Shown piece by piece: positions 1 through 9,479 of a DNA stretch of 64,000 nucleotides. The DNA lies in contig NZ_JAUCBP010000007.1 in assembly GCF_030362855.1 (NCBI RefSeq), positions 744,675 to 808,674 on the forward strand, read 5' to 3'. The stretch comes from Neoalteromonas arenosi. GTDB lineage: Bacteria; Pseudomonadota; Gammaproteobacteria; Enterobacterales; Alteromonadaceae. The position numbers were made by a program, and so were the translations under genes. Position 1 is the first letter of the stretch, and each line of letters begins with the position of its first letter. The notes under the pieces are model-generated. The model saw only the letters and a program-made list of their open reading frames with translations, was not told the DNA's origin and searched no databases.

Positions 1-3000
1 ACAGAACATATTACTAAAGCTAGCAACTGAGCGAGCAATTTCTTCTGGCACGCCCTGCTCCATTAATTTAGCCGTTTCGCGTTCAACCTCAGCGTATTCT
101 TCTTTAACAAGGTATTCGCCCAGATTGTCGCGCAGATCGCGGTAAATTTCACAATATTGCTGAATCGCCTCATCAATAGCCAATGCTTGGTTACCGTGGC
201 GCAAGTACCAGCGAGAAGCTCGGCGAATTGTACGACGCGCTTGTTCAAGCATGCTTAGCTGAACGTCTGCAGGTACTTTGTTATCGAGCTTCTCTATTGC
301 TTCCCATAAATCGCCAATGCCAAATATTGCTTTAACGATACTGTATGCAATAGCAACTTCGGAAACCGATGCCCCCGTTTCTTCCTGCACACGGAACATA
401 TAGTTAAGGCCCATATCGTTTACAATTTCATTGGTCAACTTAGTCGCAATAATTTCTTTGCGCAGTGGATGGTTTTGCATCTGCTTGGCAAACTTCTTGC
501 GCAATACAGCAGGGAACGCGTTTACCAATAGCTGATCGTAATAAGGATTATCGGTAATTTCCGGCGTATTGAGTTGGTCTTTTAACACCATTTTGCCATA
601 TGCAATCAACACAGACAGTTCGGGTCGCGTAAAGCCAGCATTAGATGCAAGACGATCAGACACTTCTTCATCGTTGGGAATAAACTCTAACTCACGATTC
701 AGTTGTCCTTCGCGCTCTAAACCATGAATAAATCGTAACTGCTCTTTAATGAGACTTGCGCCGGCGCGCTCAGTGATCGATATCGACAGGGTTTGACGAT
801 AACAGTCTTGTAAAACAATGGTCGAAACATCATCGGTCATGTCGTACAGCAACTTATTACGCTGCTTAACGGTAAGTTCGCCATCATTAACTAATGCATT
901 GAGCAGGATCTTAATGTTTACTTCGTTATCCGAACAATCAACACCCCCTACGTTATCGATAAAGTCTGTGTTAACTCGGCCACCATTCGCAGCAAATTCG
1001 ATACGTCCCAATTGTGTTAGACCTAGATTACCACCTTCGCCGACGATCTTGGCGCGAACATCTTTACCATTAACCCGTAAGGAGTCATTGGCGCGATCAC
1101 CCACTTCATTGTGGCTTTCTTTACTGCCTTTAACATAAGTGCCGATACCGCCATTCCACATCAAGTCCACTTCCATTTTCAAAATGTTGTGGATCAGTTC
1201 TGTTGGCGTCATGGCATTTTGACGAGTATTCAACCACTTCTTCATCTCAGGAGAGAGTTTGATTGACTTTGCAGAGCGCAGAAAAATACCGCCGCCTTTG
1301 GAAATCAAATCTTGATTATAATCAGCCCATGACAAACTCGGGTTTTCAAACAAACGTTTGCGCTCGGCATAAGTCTTCGCAGCATCAGGGTTTGGATCAA
1401 AGAAAATGTGTAAGTGGTTAAAGGCTGCAATCAAACGCGTGTGCTCGGATAACAACATACCGTTACCAAATACGTCACCGGCCATGTCACCGACACCGAT
1501 ACAGGTAAAATCTGTGGTCTGGCAATCAATGCCAATTTCGCGGAAATGCCGTTTGACCGATTCCCAAGCACCACGCGCGGTAATACCCATTTTCTTGTGG
1601 TCGTAACCGATACTGCCACCAGAAGCAAACGCATCACCTAACCAGAAGTTGTATTCTTCAGAGATACCATTGGCGATATCTGAGAATGTCGCCGTGCCTT
1701 TATCGGCGGCAACAACCAAATACGGATCATCTTCGTCCAAGCGCACAACGTTTTCTGGGTGCACAATTTTGCCATCAACAATGTTGTCTGTGATGTCTAG
1801 TAAACTGCGGATAAAGGTGCGATAACACGCTTGTCCTGCTTCAAAGAATTCCTGACGCGACAATTCGGGCGATAAATTCTTACAAACAAAACCACCTTTT
1901 GCACCTACCGGAACAATAACGGTGTTTTTAACTTGCTGTGCTTTAACCAACCCTAAAATTTCCGTGCGGAAATCTTCTTGGCGGTCTGACCAACGCAAGC
2001 CCCCCCGAGCAACTTTGCCACCGCGTAAGTGAACCCCTTCGATCTGCGGAGAATACACGAAAATTTCAAACTTCGGCATCGGCAGAGGCATGTCGGGAAT
2101 ATTTTCTGGCAACATCTTAAATGAAACATAAGATTTAGGGTTGCCTTGCGCATCTACTTGATAGAAGTTGGTCCGTAATGTCGCTTTAATTAAATCTAAA
2201 TAGCGTCGGATAATCCGATCATCATCTAAGTTAGAGACATTATCTAAGTGCGCTTCGATATCCGCTTGTATCGCCTCAGACTTTTTCGCATTGCGTTTTA
2301 TTGCAGGATTGAACTGCTGCTCGAAAAACTTAACCAGACACTCAGCGATCTGCGGGTATGCGGCTAATGTGCTGGCGATATAATCATGGCTAAACGACGA
2401 GCCAATCTGCTTCATGTATTTGGCGTATGCACGCAAGATCGTAACATTGCGACCGGTGAGATTAGCGCCAAGAATTAAGCGGTTAAAACCATCATCTTCG
2501 AGCTCTTGATCCCAAACTTTCGAAAATGCATCTTGGAATAAGCCTTGTGCTGTCTCCATGTCAAAATCTTGCACGCGTTTGTGCAGCATTTTGAAGTCCA
2601 TAATCCAGTTCACATTACCTTCTTGGCAGGTTACTCGATAAGGACTTTCATCGATGACGCGCAAGCCAAAGTTTTCAAGCATCGGTAAAACGTCAGATAA
2701 ATGAATTGGCTCATCTTTGTGGAACAGCTTCAATTTAACGATTTGGCTGTCTGATGGTTCTTCTTGAGGACGATAGAACAACATATCCAAGGTGTTATCA
2801 GCGCTGAGCAACTCTAACCGCTGAATGTCTACCAATGCCGCACTAGGTAAATTTGATTCGGTATAACTGCGCGAGAATGCGTTGGCATAACGTTGCTGTA
2901 GGGCCTTACCGGCTGCTTCACCGTGGGCAGAAACAATAGCAGAGGCAAGTCGATCGCCCCAGGTTTTTGTCAGCTCAATGATGTTGTTTTCTATTTCCTT

Positions 3001-4449
3001 CACATTGTATTCCACGTTGTTGTCTTTCACTTGTGCAATGTAATGTGTGCGGGCATACACAGACTCAGAGAAATAAGTCGTAAACTCCACATCTTTTTCA
3101 CTGCCAAAAGCTTGTTTGAGCAAGGCTTGCGTTTCTTTACGCAACTGTGTGTTGTACTTTTCACGCGGTACAAAAACCATACATGAAATAAAGCGGCCAA
3201 AAATTTCTTTACGCATAAATAAACGCGTAATTCCCCGCTCTTGCATCTTAAAGATACCCAGAACAATCTGGGTAAGCTCTGCGTCAGTACTCTGCAGGAT
3301 TTCATCGCGCGGATAGGTTTCTATAATATTGACAAACGCTTTATAAGCATGAGTGCCAGGTTGTAGTCCTGATAAGCTACAGACGCGTTCAATCTTCTCT
3401 TTCAGCACAGGGATTTGAGTCGCACTGCTATTGTAAAACGACGCGGAATACAAACCAATGAAGCGATGCTCACCAATCACCTCACCTTTTTTATTAAATT
3501 CCTTAATGCCAACATAATCCATATGCGCTGGACGGTGAACCCGAGAGCGTGTATTGGTCTTTGTCAGTATTAACGGACTATCACTTAGCGCCGCCTTTTG
3601 CGCGCTAGCTGCCATGCGTGAAATCAAACGGTCGCGATCCGTCTTAGAATTTTTCATCAACCCTAAGCTACTGTCATTGTCAGGCATCCAGCGATGATCA
3701 CCTTTGATTGCATTGACATCGTAATGACGATAACCCATCAAGGTAAAATTGTGATCGGCTAACCACTTTAAAAAGGTTAAAGACTGTTGCTTGGCTTCAG
3801 GCGTTTGAATATTCGTTTTATCGTTATTGATTAGTTCAATAACGTTATCGAGTTTTTCGCGCATCGCCTGCCAATCGTTAACGGCTAAAGACACTTCGTT
3901 TACGACTGAATACAGTTCATCGGTTAACTTTTTAGCTGCTGTAGCTGAGTTTTGACGGTCAATTTCAATCAGAAAAACCGTTTGCTTACTCAAATTAGTA
4001 GACTGACGTTTGGTTGGATTATCGATAAATTCAACCACGTTACCATCAGCATCGCGCTTAAGTGTCATAGGGCTGTGCAACAATAAGTGCGCAGTAATAT
4101 CCAGGCGATTAAGTGCCATACGGACCGAGTCAACCAAAAATGGCATGTCATCGACGATGATCTCTACAATCGTATGACTGCTATGCCAGCCGTGCTTGGC
4201 GATTTCTGGGTTAAAAACACGAATTTCCGGAACACCGGTTTCGTATTCTTCAAATTCATGCCAAAGACTCAATGCGGCGCCGTATAAGTCGCTGTCATTG
4301 CGATCGGCTAGATCATCAGAAGCCATGTTCACATACAGGCGTTGTGCGAACTGTTTAACCAATGCAGAGAAAGCGCCTTCAACATTTTTATCGATAAGTT
4401 TATAAACGTTTTCGAGGAGTACAGAGTGAGGTTTTGTGGCGAATGTCAT
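1..4449 (-). CDS. gdhB: NAD-specific glutamate dehydrogenase (large type), 3' end cut off by window
   Basis: This gene encodes the large bacterial NAD-dependent glutamate dehydrogenase, which oxidatively deaminates glutamate to 2-oxoglutarate and ammonia in the cytoplasm. Reading the minus strand from the ATG at 4449 gives 1483 uninterrupted codons to the window edge; family members are about 1600 residues, so only the C-terminal tail is missing. The N-terminus reads MTFATKPHSVLLENVYKLID. The central part has the family stretches VHLRGGKVARGGLRWSDR and VGAKGGFVCK, followed by GVGDMAGDVFGNGMLLS, typical of the catalytic and dinucleotide-binding core. AAGG lies shortly upstream of the start. 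The gene stands alone: the next minus-strand gene upstream ends at 4652 with its own terminator. A perfect 12-bp palindrome at 4472-4483 lies in the leader. The symbol follows Pseudomonas usage. Confidence 0.95.
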   Translation of the reverse strand, partial: MTFATKPHSVLLENVYKLIDKNVEGAFSALVKQFAQRLYVNMASDDLADRNDSDLYGAALSLWHEFEEYETGVPEIRVFNPEIAKHGWHSSHTIVEIIVDDMPFLVDSVRMALNRLDITAHLLLHSPMTLKRDADGNVVEFIDNPTKRQSTNLSKQTVFLIEIDRQNSATAAKKLTDELYSVVNEVSLAVNDWQAMREKLDNVIELINNDKTNIQTPEAKQQSLTFLKWLADHNFTLMGYRHYDVNAIKGDHRWMPDNDSSLGLMKNSKTDRDRLISRMAASAQKAALSDSPLILTKTNTRSRVHRPAHMDYVGIKEFNKKGEVIGEHRFIGLYSASFYNSSATQIPVLKEKIERVCSLSGLQPGTHAYKAFVNIIETYPRDEILQSTDAELTQIVLGIFKMQERGITRLFMRKEIFGRFISCMVFVPREKYNTQLRKETQALLKQAFGSEKDVEFTTYFSESVYARTHYIAQVKDNNVEYNVKEIENNIIELTKTWGDRLASAIVSAHGEAAGKALQQRYANAFSRSYTESNLPSAALVDIQRLELLSADNTLDMLFYRPQEEPSDSQIVKLKLFHKDEPIHLSDVLPMLENFGLRVIDESPYRVTCQEGNVNWIMDFKMLHKRVQDFDMETAQGLFQDAFSKVWDQELEDDGFNRLILGANLTGRNVTILRAYAKYMKQIGSSFSHDYIASTLAAYPQIAECLVKFFEQQFNPAIKRNAKKSEAIQADIEAHLDNVSNLDDDRIIRRYLDLIKATLRTNFYQVDAQGNPKSYVSFKMLPENIPDMPLPMPKFEIFVYSPQIEGVHLRGGKVARGGLRWSDRQEDFRTEILGLVKAQQVKNTVIVPVGAKGGFVCKNLSPELSRQEFFEAGQACYRTFIRSLLDITDNIVDGKIVHPENVVRLDEDDPYLVVAADKGTATFSDIANGISEEYNFWLGDAFASGGSIGYDHKKMGITARGAWESVKRHFREIGIDCQTTDFTCIGVGDMAGDVFGNGMLLSEHTRLIAAFNHLHIFFDPNPDAAKTYAERKRLFENPSLSWADYNQDLISKGGGIFLRSAKSIKLSPEMKKWLNTRQNAMTPTELIHNILKMEVDLMWNGGIGTYVKGSKESHNEVGDRANDSLRVNGKDVRAKIVGEGGNLGLTQLGRIEFAANGGRVNTDFIDNVGGVDCSDNEVNIKILLNALVNDGELTVKQRNKLLYDMTDDVSTIVLQDCYRQTLSISITERAGASLIKEQLRFIHGLEREGQLNRELEFIPNDEEVSDRLASNAGFTRPELSVLIAYGKMVLKDQLNTPEITDNPYYDQLLVNAFPAVLRKKFAKQMQNHPLRKEIIATKLTNEIVNDMGLNYMFRVQEETGASVSEVAIAYSIVKAIFGIGDLWEAIEKLDNKVPADVQLSMLEQARRTIRRASRWYLRHGNQALAIDEAIQQYCEIYRDLRDNLGEYLVKEEYAEVERETAKLMEQGVPEEIARSVASFSNMFC

Positions 4450-4471
4450 TCATCAACCTTTATTATTGTCT

Positions 4472-4483
4472 TCGCTATAGCGA
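4472..4483. promoter_or_regulatory. Perfect 12-bp palindrome in the gdhB leader
   Basis: The sequence TCGCTATAGCGA is its own reverse complement and lies 23 bases upstream of the gdhB ATG. It could be an operator or a small hairpin near the transcription start. No regulator can be named. Confidence 0.3.
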
Positions 4484-4598
4484 GATATTGTTTAAATACA
4501 ACATATTAGACGTGTATTTTCGCCAAAACTGGCGCGCTTTTAAAGTGATAATTTAACGACTTCTTTACACTTTAGATACTTATTCAAAATACGCAATA

Positions 4599-4622
4599 AA
4601 AAAGGGCAATATATGCCCTTTT
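4599..4622 (-). terminator. Rho-independent terminator of the MMPL/RND gene
   Basis: Read on the minus strand, the arms AAAGGGCA and TGCCCTTT close a five-base loop and are followed by a T run. It lies about 30 bases after the stop of the permease gene and separates the envelope module from gdhB. Confidence 0.8.
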
Positions 4623-4651
4623 ATCACTTAAATATGCGGAAAATAACTGGT

Positions 4652-7000
4652 CTATCCATTATGTCCATTGTCGATATCACATGCTTCGCTGCGATTAAAC
4701 CAAAGCAATCGCGCAATTGCTGGCAGAACCACAATAGCACCGAGCATATTCACCACGAACATAAAGGTTAACAAGATACCCATATCCATCTGGAATTTAA
4801 GCGCTGAGAACACCCATGTGCTTACGCCAACAGCGAGTGTTATACCCGTGAATAACACCGCACTTCCCCGCTCTTTTAATGCATCTAGATAGGCTGACTC
4901 AACTGAAGCACCTTGTTTCAAACGTCCGCTCATCGTCGATAGTATATAGATACCGTAATCCACCCCAATACCAACACCTAAGGCAATAACCGGTAAGGTG
5001 GATACTGTGAGCCCGATCTCAAGTATGGTCATCAATGCTTGAGCCAATACTGACACAACATAAAGAGGAATGACTACTGACAAGGTAGACCGCAGTGAAC
5101 GGAAGCTCAGTAAACACAACAGTATGACGGCACCAAACACATATATCATCATTGGGTCTTGCGCAGCACTTACAGCTTCATTGGTTGCAGCCATTACGCC
5201 AACAGGCCCAGAAGCAAGCTTGAACGACAAGTTTTCGTTCTCAAACTCAGTGCGGTATTCCTTTACTGCGTCAACAACCCGCTCGATGGTTTCTGCTTTG
5301 TGGTCTGCCATAAACAAAATGACCGGCATGACCGAACAATCACCGTTAAGCAATCCTGAAGACGTCGGCACACGAGAGATTGCTTGCACTAGTGTTTGGG
5401 TATTACGCGGTAGGGTTTGCCATTTAATATTGCCTTCGTTGTAACCGGCATTTACCACTTTGGCCACAGAAGCCAACGAAACTGTAGACTGGACCCCCTG
5501 GACATTTTCCATGCGCCATTGGAAATCATCAATTGCACTCATAACTTCGTATGACGTACAAGACTCTGGTGCGGTCTCAACGATGACAGAAATATAGTCC
5601 ACTGTAATTTCATAACGGTCGGTAATTAAGAAAGTATCTTGGTTGTACCGACTGTATTCGTGCAAGGCCGGCGCACCTGCGTGTAAATCTCCAATCTTCA
5701 TTTTCTGAGATTGCATCCAACCTAGCGCGAATAACAACGCAGTGATCAACACGATACTGATCGCAGTGGTCTTCTTCGAACAAGACGCTATGGCATTCCA
5801 GAAGGCATTTGAACGATTCTCTTTACCGCTAAACTTTTGCTTGTACTTATCACCTAAGTTTACGTAGGACATAAGCACAGGAAGCAGAATTAAGTTAGTA
5901 AAGATAATCACTGCTACACCCATACTGGCAGTGATTGCCAATTCGCGGATGATGCCGATATCGATAACCAATAACGTCATAAAGCCCACGGTGTCAGATA
6001 ACAATGCGATTCCGCCCGGGATTAACAATACGCGGAAGGCATCTTTAGCTGCATCGAGCACAGACATACCAGCTACAACGTTTTTACCTACAGCGTTAAT
6101 CATTTGCACGCCGTGAGATACACCTATCGCGAATACTAGGAATGGCACCAGAATTGACATTGGATCGAGCCCAAAGCCCAACACTGTGAGCAGGCCTAAC
6201 TGCCAAACGACCGCAATGATTGAGCATAGCAGTGGTAAAAAGGTTAACATTCCGGATTTACAGAAGAAGTAAACCATAAATGCAGTGATAACAATTGCTA
6301 TGGCGAAAAACAGCAACACGTCTTTAGCACCATTGGCAACATCGCCAATCATTTTGGCAAAGCCAATAACGTGTATGCTGATCTTATCGTTTTCGTATTG
6401 ACCGCGTAATTGATCTTCAAGTTCACCCGCTAACGCCAATGTATCAAGCGCTTCGCCTGTTTCAGGATCAATATCGAGCAACTGCGCAGTTACCATCGCA
6501 CAAGAGTAATCATCTGAAACCTGACGACCAACAATCTTTGCCTTTTCAATATTTGCGGCAACCGTGTCTAGCGCATCTTGACTGGTGGAGTTAAAGTCAG
6601 CTGGAATGACTGGACCGCCTGCAAAACCACCTTCAACAATTTCAGTAAATCGGGTTGATGGTGCAAAAAGTGACACAACTAATGAACGGTCGACACCGTT
6701 GATAAAAAACAATTGGTCATGCACATTCTTGAGTGTGTCAAAAAAGTTCGTATTAAAGATGTTACCGCTACGATCACATACCGACACCAATATGTTATTC
6801 GCCCCGCCGAAATCTTCGCGGTGCTTCATATACGTTTGCATATATGGGTGCTTGAGCGGAATATTCTTTTCAAAGCCTGCGTCGAGCTTCAATTGTGAGG
6901 CGCTATACAACAAGCCAATAGTAATCAGCCCGAAAATGCCAATTACAAATCCGCGATTATTAAAAATTAATTTCTCGAGGAAGTTATTTATTTTCGACAT
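4652..7000 (-). CDS. MMPL/RND-superfamily exporter
   Basis: A 782-residue inner-membrane permease of the RND superfamily (MMPL or HAE3-like branch), probably driven by the proton gradient. There is a membrane helix at about residues 17-37, then a large periplasmic domain, a bundle of helices from about 220, a second single helix near 410, a second periplasmic domain, and a final bundle containing GVGIGVDYGIYIL. This duplicated layout is typical of RND proteins, and the length is intermediate between MmpL-like and tripartite pumps. It is the last gene of the DUF1302-DUF1329-Ycf48 cluster; the gap to the preceding gene is 8 bases. No periplasmic adaptor is adjacent. Family knowledge and the LolA/LolB-like nature of DUF1329 suggest movement of a lipid or other hydrophobic compound between membranes. 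The substrate is unknown. Confidence 0.85.
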   Translation of the reverse strand: MSKINNFLEKLIFNNRGFVIGIFGLITIGLLYSASQLKLDAGFEKNIPLKHPYMQTYMKHREDFGGANNILVSVCDRSGNIFNTNFFDTLKNVHDQLFFINGVDRSLVVSLFAPSTRFTEIVEGGFAGGPVIPADFNSTSQDALDTVAANIEKAKIVGRQVSDDYSCAMVTAQLLDIDPETGEALDTLALAGELEDQLRGQYENDKISIHVIGFAKMIGDVANGAKDVLLFFAIAIVITAFMVYFFCKSGMLTFLPLLCSIIAVVWQLGLLTVLGFGLDPMSILVPFLVFAIGVSHGVQMINAVGKNVVAGMSVLDAAKDAFRVLLIPGGIALLSDTVGFMTLLVIDIGIIRELAITASMGVAVIIFTNLILLPVLMSYVNLGDKYKQKFSGKENRSNAFWNAIASCSKKTTAISIVLITALLFALGWMQSQKMKIGDLHAGAPALHEYSRYNQDTFLITDRYEITVDYISVIVETAPESCTSYEVMSAIDDFQWRMENVQGVQSTVSLASVAKVVNAGYNEGNIKWQTLPRNTQTLVQAISRVPTSSGLLNGDCSVMPVILFMADHKAETIERVVDAVKEYRTEFENENLSFKLASGPVGVMAATNEAVSAAQDPMMIYVFGAVILLCLLSFRSLRSTLSVVIPLYVVSVLAQALMTILEIGLTVSTLPVIALGVGIGVDYGIYILSTMSGRLKQGASVESAYLDALKERGSAVLFTGITLAVGVSTWVFSALKFQMDMGILLTFMFVVNMLGAIVVLPAIARLLWFNRSEACDIDNGHNG

Positions 7001-7008
7001 AGGTCTTC

Positions 7009-8031
7009 CTACTTAGAAGTTAATGGGAGTAAGCCATCAGACGTAACCGCTGTATAGCTATTGTTATTCTTAAACACGGTAGCGATAGCGCTTTTACTCT
7101 CTAACTGCGTTATCCGCATCCCATTAGTACTGCAATTGTTTACAGTACCAGAGAATAATGTATCGACGTCGATATGGATGATCGCGCCATTATTACCGAC
7201 CACTAATAGCTGACCATTATCTAATAACTTGACTGAATTCAACGTAGACGTTGTACAACTGTTGACGCGTTGCCAGTCGCCTTTATCGACTTGCGTATAA
7301 ACCGCTCCGCGCAAACCAATCGCAACATTACGGCTGTCGTCAACGGGTTGGAAGTCGAAAAACGAGCCGAAATAATCGAGCTCATCACGCCCCCATGACT
7401 CACCCAAATTTTCACTGACTGCCAATAAGCCCGTTTCACCAGCCGCATATACTTTACCATTGGCATAAACGATGCGATTGATGTGCGGCAGGATTGAGTT
7501 TAGCTCTTCCAAATAAAAAGATTCATCCTCAGCGCGTATCTCTTCAAGGTATTCGATGTCGATTGGGTTTAACAAGGTTGCATGCTGTTCAGCATTCCAA
7601 CTTTGTCCACCATCTCTTGTCCGGTAAAACAAGCCATAAGCGCCTACTGCTATACCGTGGGTGTCGTTGAAAAATAAAATATCCAGAAATGGACGCTCCA
7701 TGTCAGGCTCGTTCATCTGTATTTCCCAGGTTGCTCCCCTGTCAGGCGAATGCATGATTGTCGCATCGTGACCGGCGACCCAAATATGATCGCCTAATAC
7801 GTCTACCGCAGTGAGTGTCACCGCCAAAGGCAATGATAACTGCGTGAAATCTTGGGAATCTAATTCGCTAATTACTACATGACCACGTTCGCCTACGACG
7901 ACGTGATATTGGTCAGTATCAGCATCTAGTAGTAATGATTTTTCAACTAGAGGTGCTTGAAAAGTTTCCGCGCCAACGGCGAAAGAGAGAGGAATTAAAA
8001 AGCTAGCCAGTAACCTTTTTCGTTGTGTCAT
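7009..8031 (-). CDS. Ycf48/BNR-like beta-propeller protein, exported
   Basis: A predicted periplasmic propeller of about 340 residues with repeated BNR-like segments such as SPDRGATWE, TRDGGQSWN and SENLGESWG, as in Ycf48/Hcf136 photosynthesis assembly factors and their non-photosynthetic relatives. The start at 8031 is chosen because it gives an immediate signal peptide (MTQRKRLLASFLIPLSFAVG) preceded by GGTGAG. A longer frame opening at 8088 would put its first codons inside a terminator hairpin at 8046-8085. The gene sits between DUF1329 and the MMPL permease, an arrangement seen in many Proteobacteria, and may act as an assembly or scaffold factor for this module. That role is inferred; there is no sign of photosynthesis genes. 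Confidence 0.8.
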   Translation of the reverse strand: MTQRKRLLASFLIPLSFAVGAETFQAPLVEKSLLLDADTDQYHVVVGERGHVVISELDSQDFTQLSLPLAVTLTAVDVLGDHIWVAGHDATIMHSPDRGATWEIQMNEPDMERPFLDILFFNDTHGIAVGAYGLFYRTRDGGQSWNAEQHATLLNPIDIEYLEEIRAEDESFYLEELNSILPHINRIVYANGKVYAAGETGLLAVSENLGESWGRDELDYFGSFFDFQPVDDSRNVAIGLRGAVYTQVDKGDWQRVNSCTTSTLNSVKLLDNGQLLVVGNNGAIIHIDVDTLFSGTVNNCSTNGMRITQLESKSAIATVFKNNNSYTAVTSDGLLPLTSK

Positions 8032-8045
8032 ACTCACCCACTTAT

Positions 8046-8085
8046 AAAAAAACGGTTGGCGCTGCTCTCGCAACACCAACCGTTT
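8046..8085 (-). terminator. Intra-operon terminator or attenuator between DUF1329 and Ycf48-like genes
   Basis: On the minus strand AACGGTTGG (8084-8076) pairs with CCAACCGTT (8059-8051) around a GC-rich loop, and a run of seven T follows. This is a well-formed rho-independent terminator placed after the DUF1329 stop and before the Ycf48-like start. It should reduce read-through into the permease gene, so the two envelope proteins would be made in excess over the transporter. Confidence 0.8.
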
Positions 8086-8100
8086 CACTTGTTACGAATA

Positions 8101-9468
8101 TTAACGCTTACCTTCGCGACGCAATGCAGAAGCGGTGAACTCGCGTTCATCTGGACGAATTGTGAAGTCATACATTTTTTCTTCATTATCCAATCCAATT
8201 GCTAGATAACGTCTTGAGTTAAGATCATGATATACATCAAGCGTAGACCAATGTGTCGGAACATCATAATAATTTACGCCATATGCTAACCCGACGCGAT
8301 AAAGTTCGCCACGATTATCATACATATCAACAACATGAACTTGCCAACTGTCTTCGTCAATGTAGAACACACGCTTCTGATAAACGTGACGGAACTCGTC
8401 TTTAAGTGTTGCTTCAACCACCCATACACGATGTTTTTGGAAACGCGTTAGGTCAGGATTAACGTGATTTGGCTTCAGAATGTCTGCGTAGGAAACTTGG
8501 TCGCTGTGTAGCGCATAGTTGTTGTACGCAATGTACATTTCTTGTTTACCTTTAAGCTCCCAGTTGTAGCGATTCGGCGAGCCGTTGAACATATCGAAGT
8601 CATCGGTAGTACGCAGACCATCTGCAGCAGTTCCCGGTGTATCGTACGCAATATTAGGCGCTAAACGCACACGACGCTGACCCGTATTGTACGTCCAGGC
8701 TTTACGTGGCTCTTTAATTTGATCCACCGTCTCGTGAACAAGCAGTGCTGTGCCCGCTAAACGCGCTGGTTGCGTGACTTGTTGCTTAAACATGAACAAA
8801 ATATTGTCTTCAAGCAACTGCTCTGGTGTTGCCGTTGGACGGGCATAATTGATTAACAATTCTTCATCGAAACCAATAACAACGTAATCACCGTTTGCTT
8901 GTACCGCAGCTTGACCGCCAAAACGAGCAACTGCTTCACCGCGATAACGCAGAATGTGATTCCAAATAGCTTCCAAACCGTTTTGTGGAATTGGGAAAGG
9001 AATACCAATTGCTGCGCCTTTAAGACCGTTACCACCGTCAAGCAACTCCGCACGCGTCGCGTTGGCTAGCGTTGCGTCATAGATAGCTTGTGGGTTAGAT
9101 GCGCTGCGACGAGTTTGGTATACCGGCATGCGATAGGTATCAGGGTACGTCTGAAACATTTTCTTCTGACCTTCAGATAAAAACGCTGCATACTGCTGAT
9201 AGTTAGCGGCCGTAATTTCGAATAATGGCTTATCATCAGGGAACGGATCAACATGGAAACCACCTGGCTGAAAACCTGCAGGAATTTCAGTGATGCCACC
9301 CGTCCACGCAGGGATAGAACCATCTGCGTTTCCAGCTTTTTCAGCACCTAGAGGTGTAAGTGAATCCCCTAATTTTGCCGCCTCGTCGGCACTTACTTTG
9401 GCAAGCGCTGTATGACTAGACAACGCAATCGTTAGCGCTGCTGCGACTATTCCTAATTTTTTAATCAT
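8101..9468 (-). CDS. DUF1329 family exported protein (LolA/LolB-like fold)
   Basis: A 455-residue DUF1329 protein. It has a signal peptide (residues 1 to about 23, ending near SSHTALA) and the family start KVSADEAAKLGDSLTPLGAE, followed by the GSIPAWTGG motif. DUF1329 proteins have a LolA/LolB-like fold and are nearly always encoded next to DUF1302 barrels, as here, where DUF1302 ends 11 bases upstream. The likely location is the periplasm or inner face of the outer membrane, handling lipids or other hydrophobic molecules. There is no lipobox cysteine at the signal peptide end. AGAGAGAAG precedes the ATG. Function is inferred from the family. Confidence 0.9.
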   Translation of the reverse strand: MIKKLGIVAAALTIALSSHTALAKVSADEAAKLGDSLTPLGAEKAGNADGSIPAWTGGITEIPAGFQPGGFHVDPFPDDKPLFEITAANYQQYAAFLSEGQKKMFQTYPDTYRMPVYQTRRSASNPQAIYDATLANATRAELLDGGNGLKGAAIGIPFPIPQNGLEAIWNHILRYRGEAVARFGGQAAVQANGDYVVIGFDEELLINYARPTATPEQLLEDNILFMFKQQVTQPARLAGTALLVHETVDQIKEPRKAWTYNTGQRRVRLAPNIAYDTPGTAADGLRTTDDFDMFNGSPNRYNWELKGKQEMYIAYNNYALHSDQVSYADILKPNHVNPDLTRFQKHRVWVVEATLKDEFRHVYQKRVFYIDEDSWQVHVVDMYDNRGELYRVGLAYGVNYYDVPTHWSTLDVYHDLNSRRYLAIGLDNEEKMYDFTIRPDEREFTASALRREGKR

Positions 9469-9479
9469 AATACTTCTCT

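Noticed and set aside
63-4405. Several short open frames of 60-106 codons on both strands
   Set aside because: They all lie in other frames of the gdhB coding region, which is continuous, and none has a ribosome site or recognisable product.
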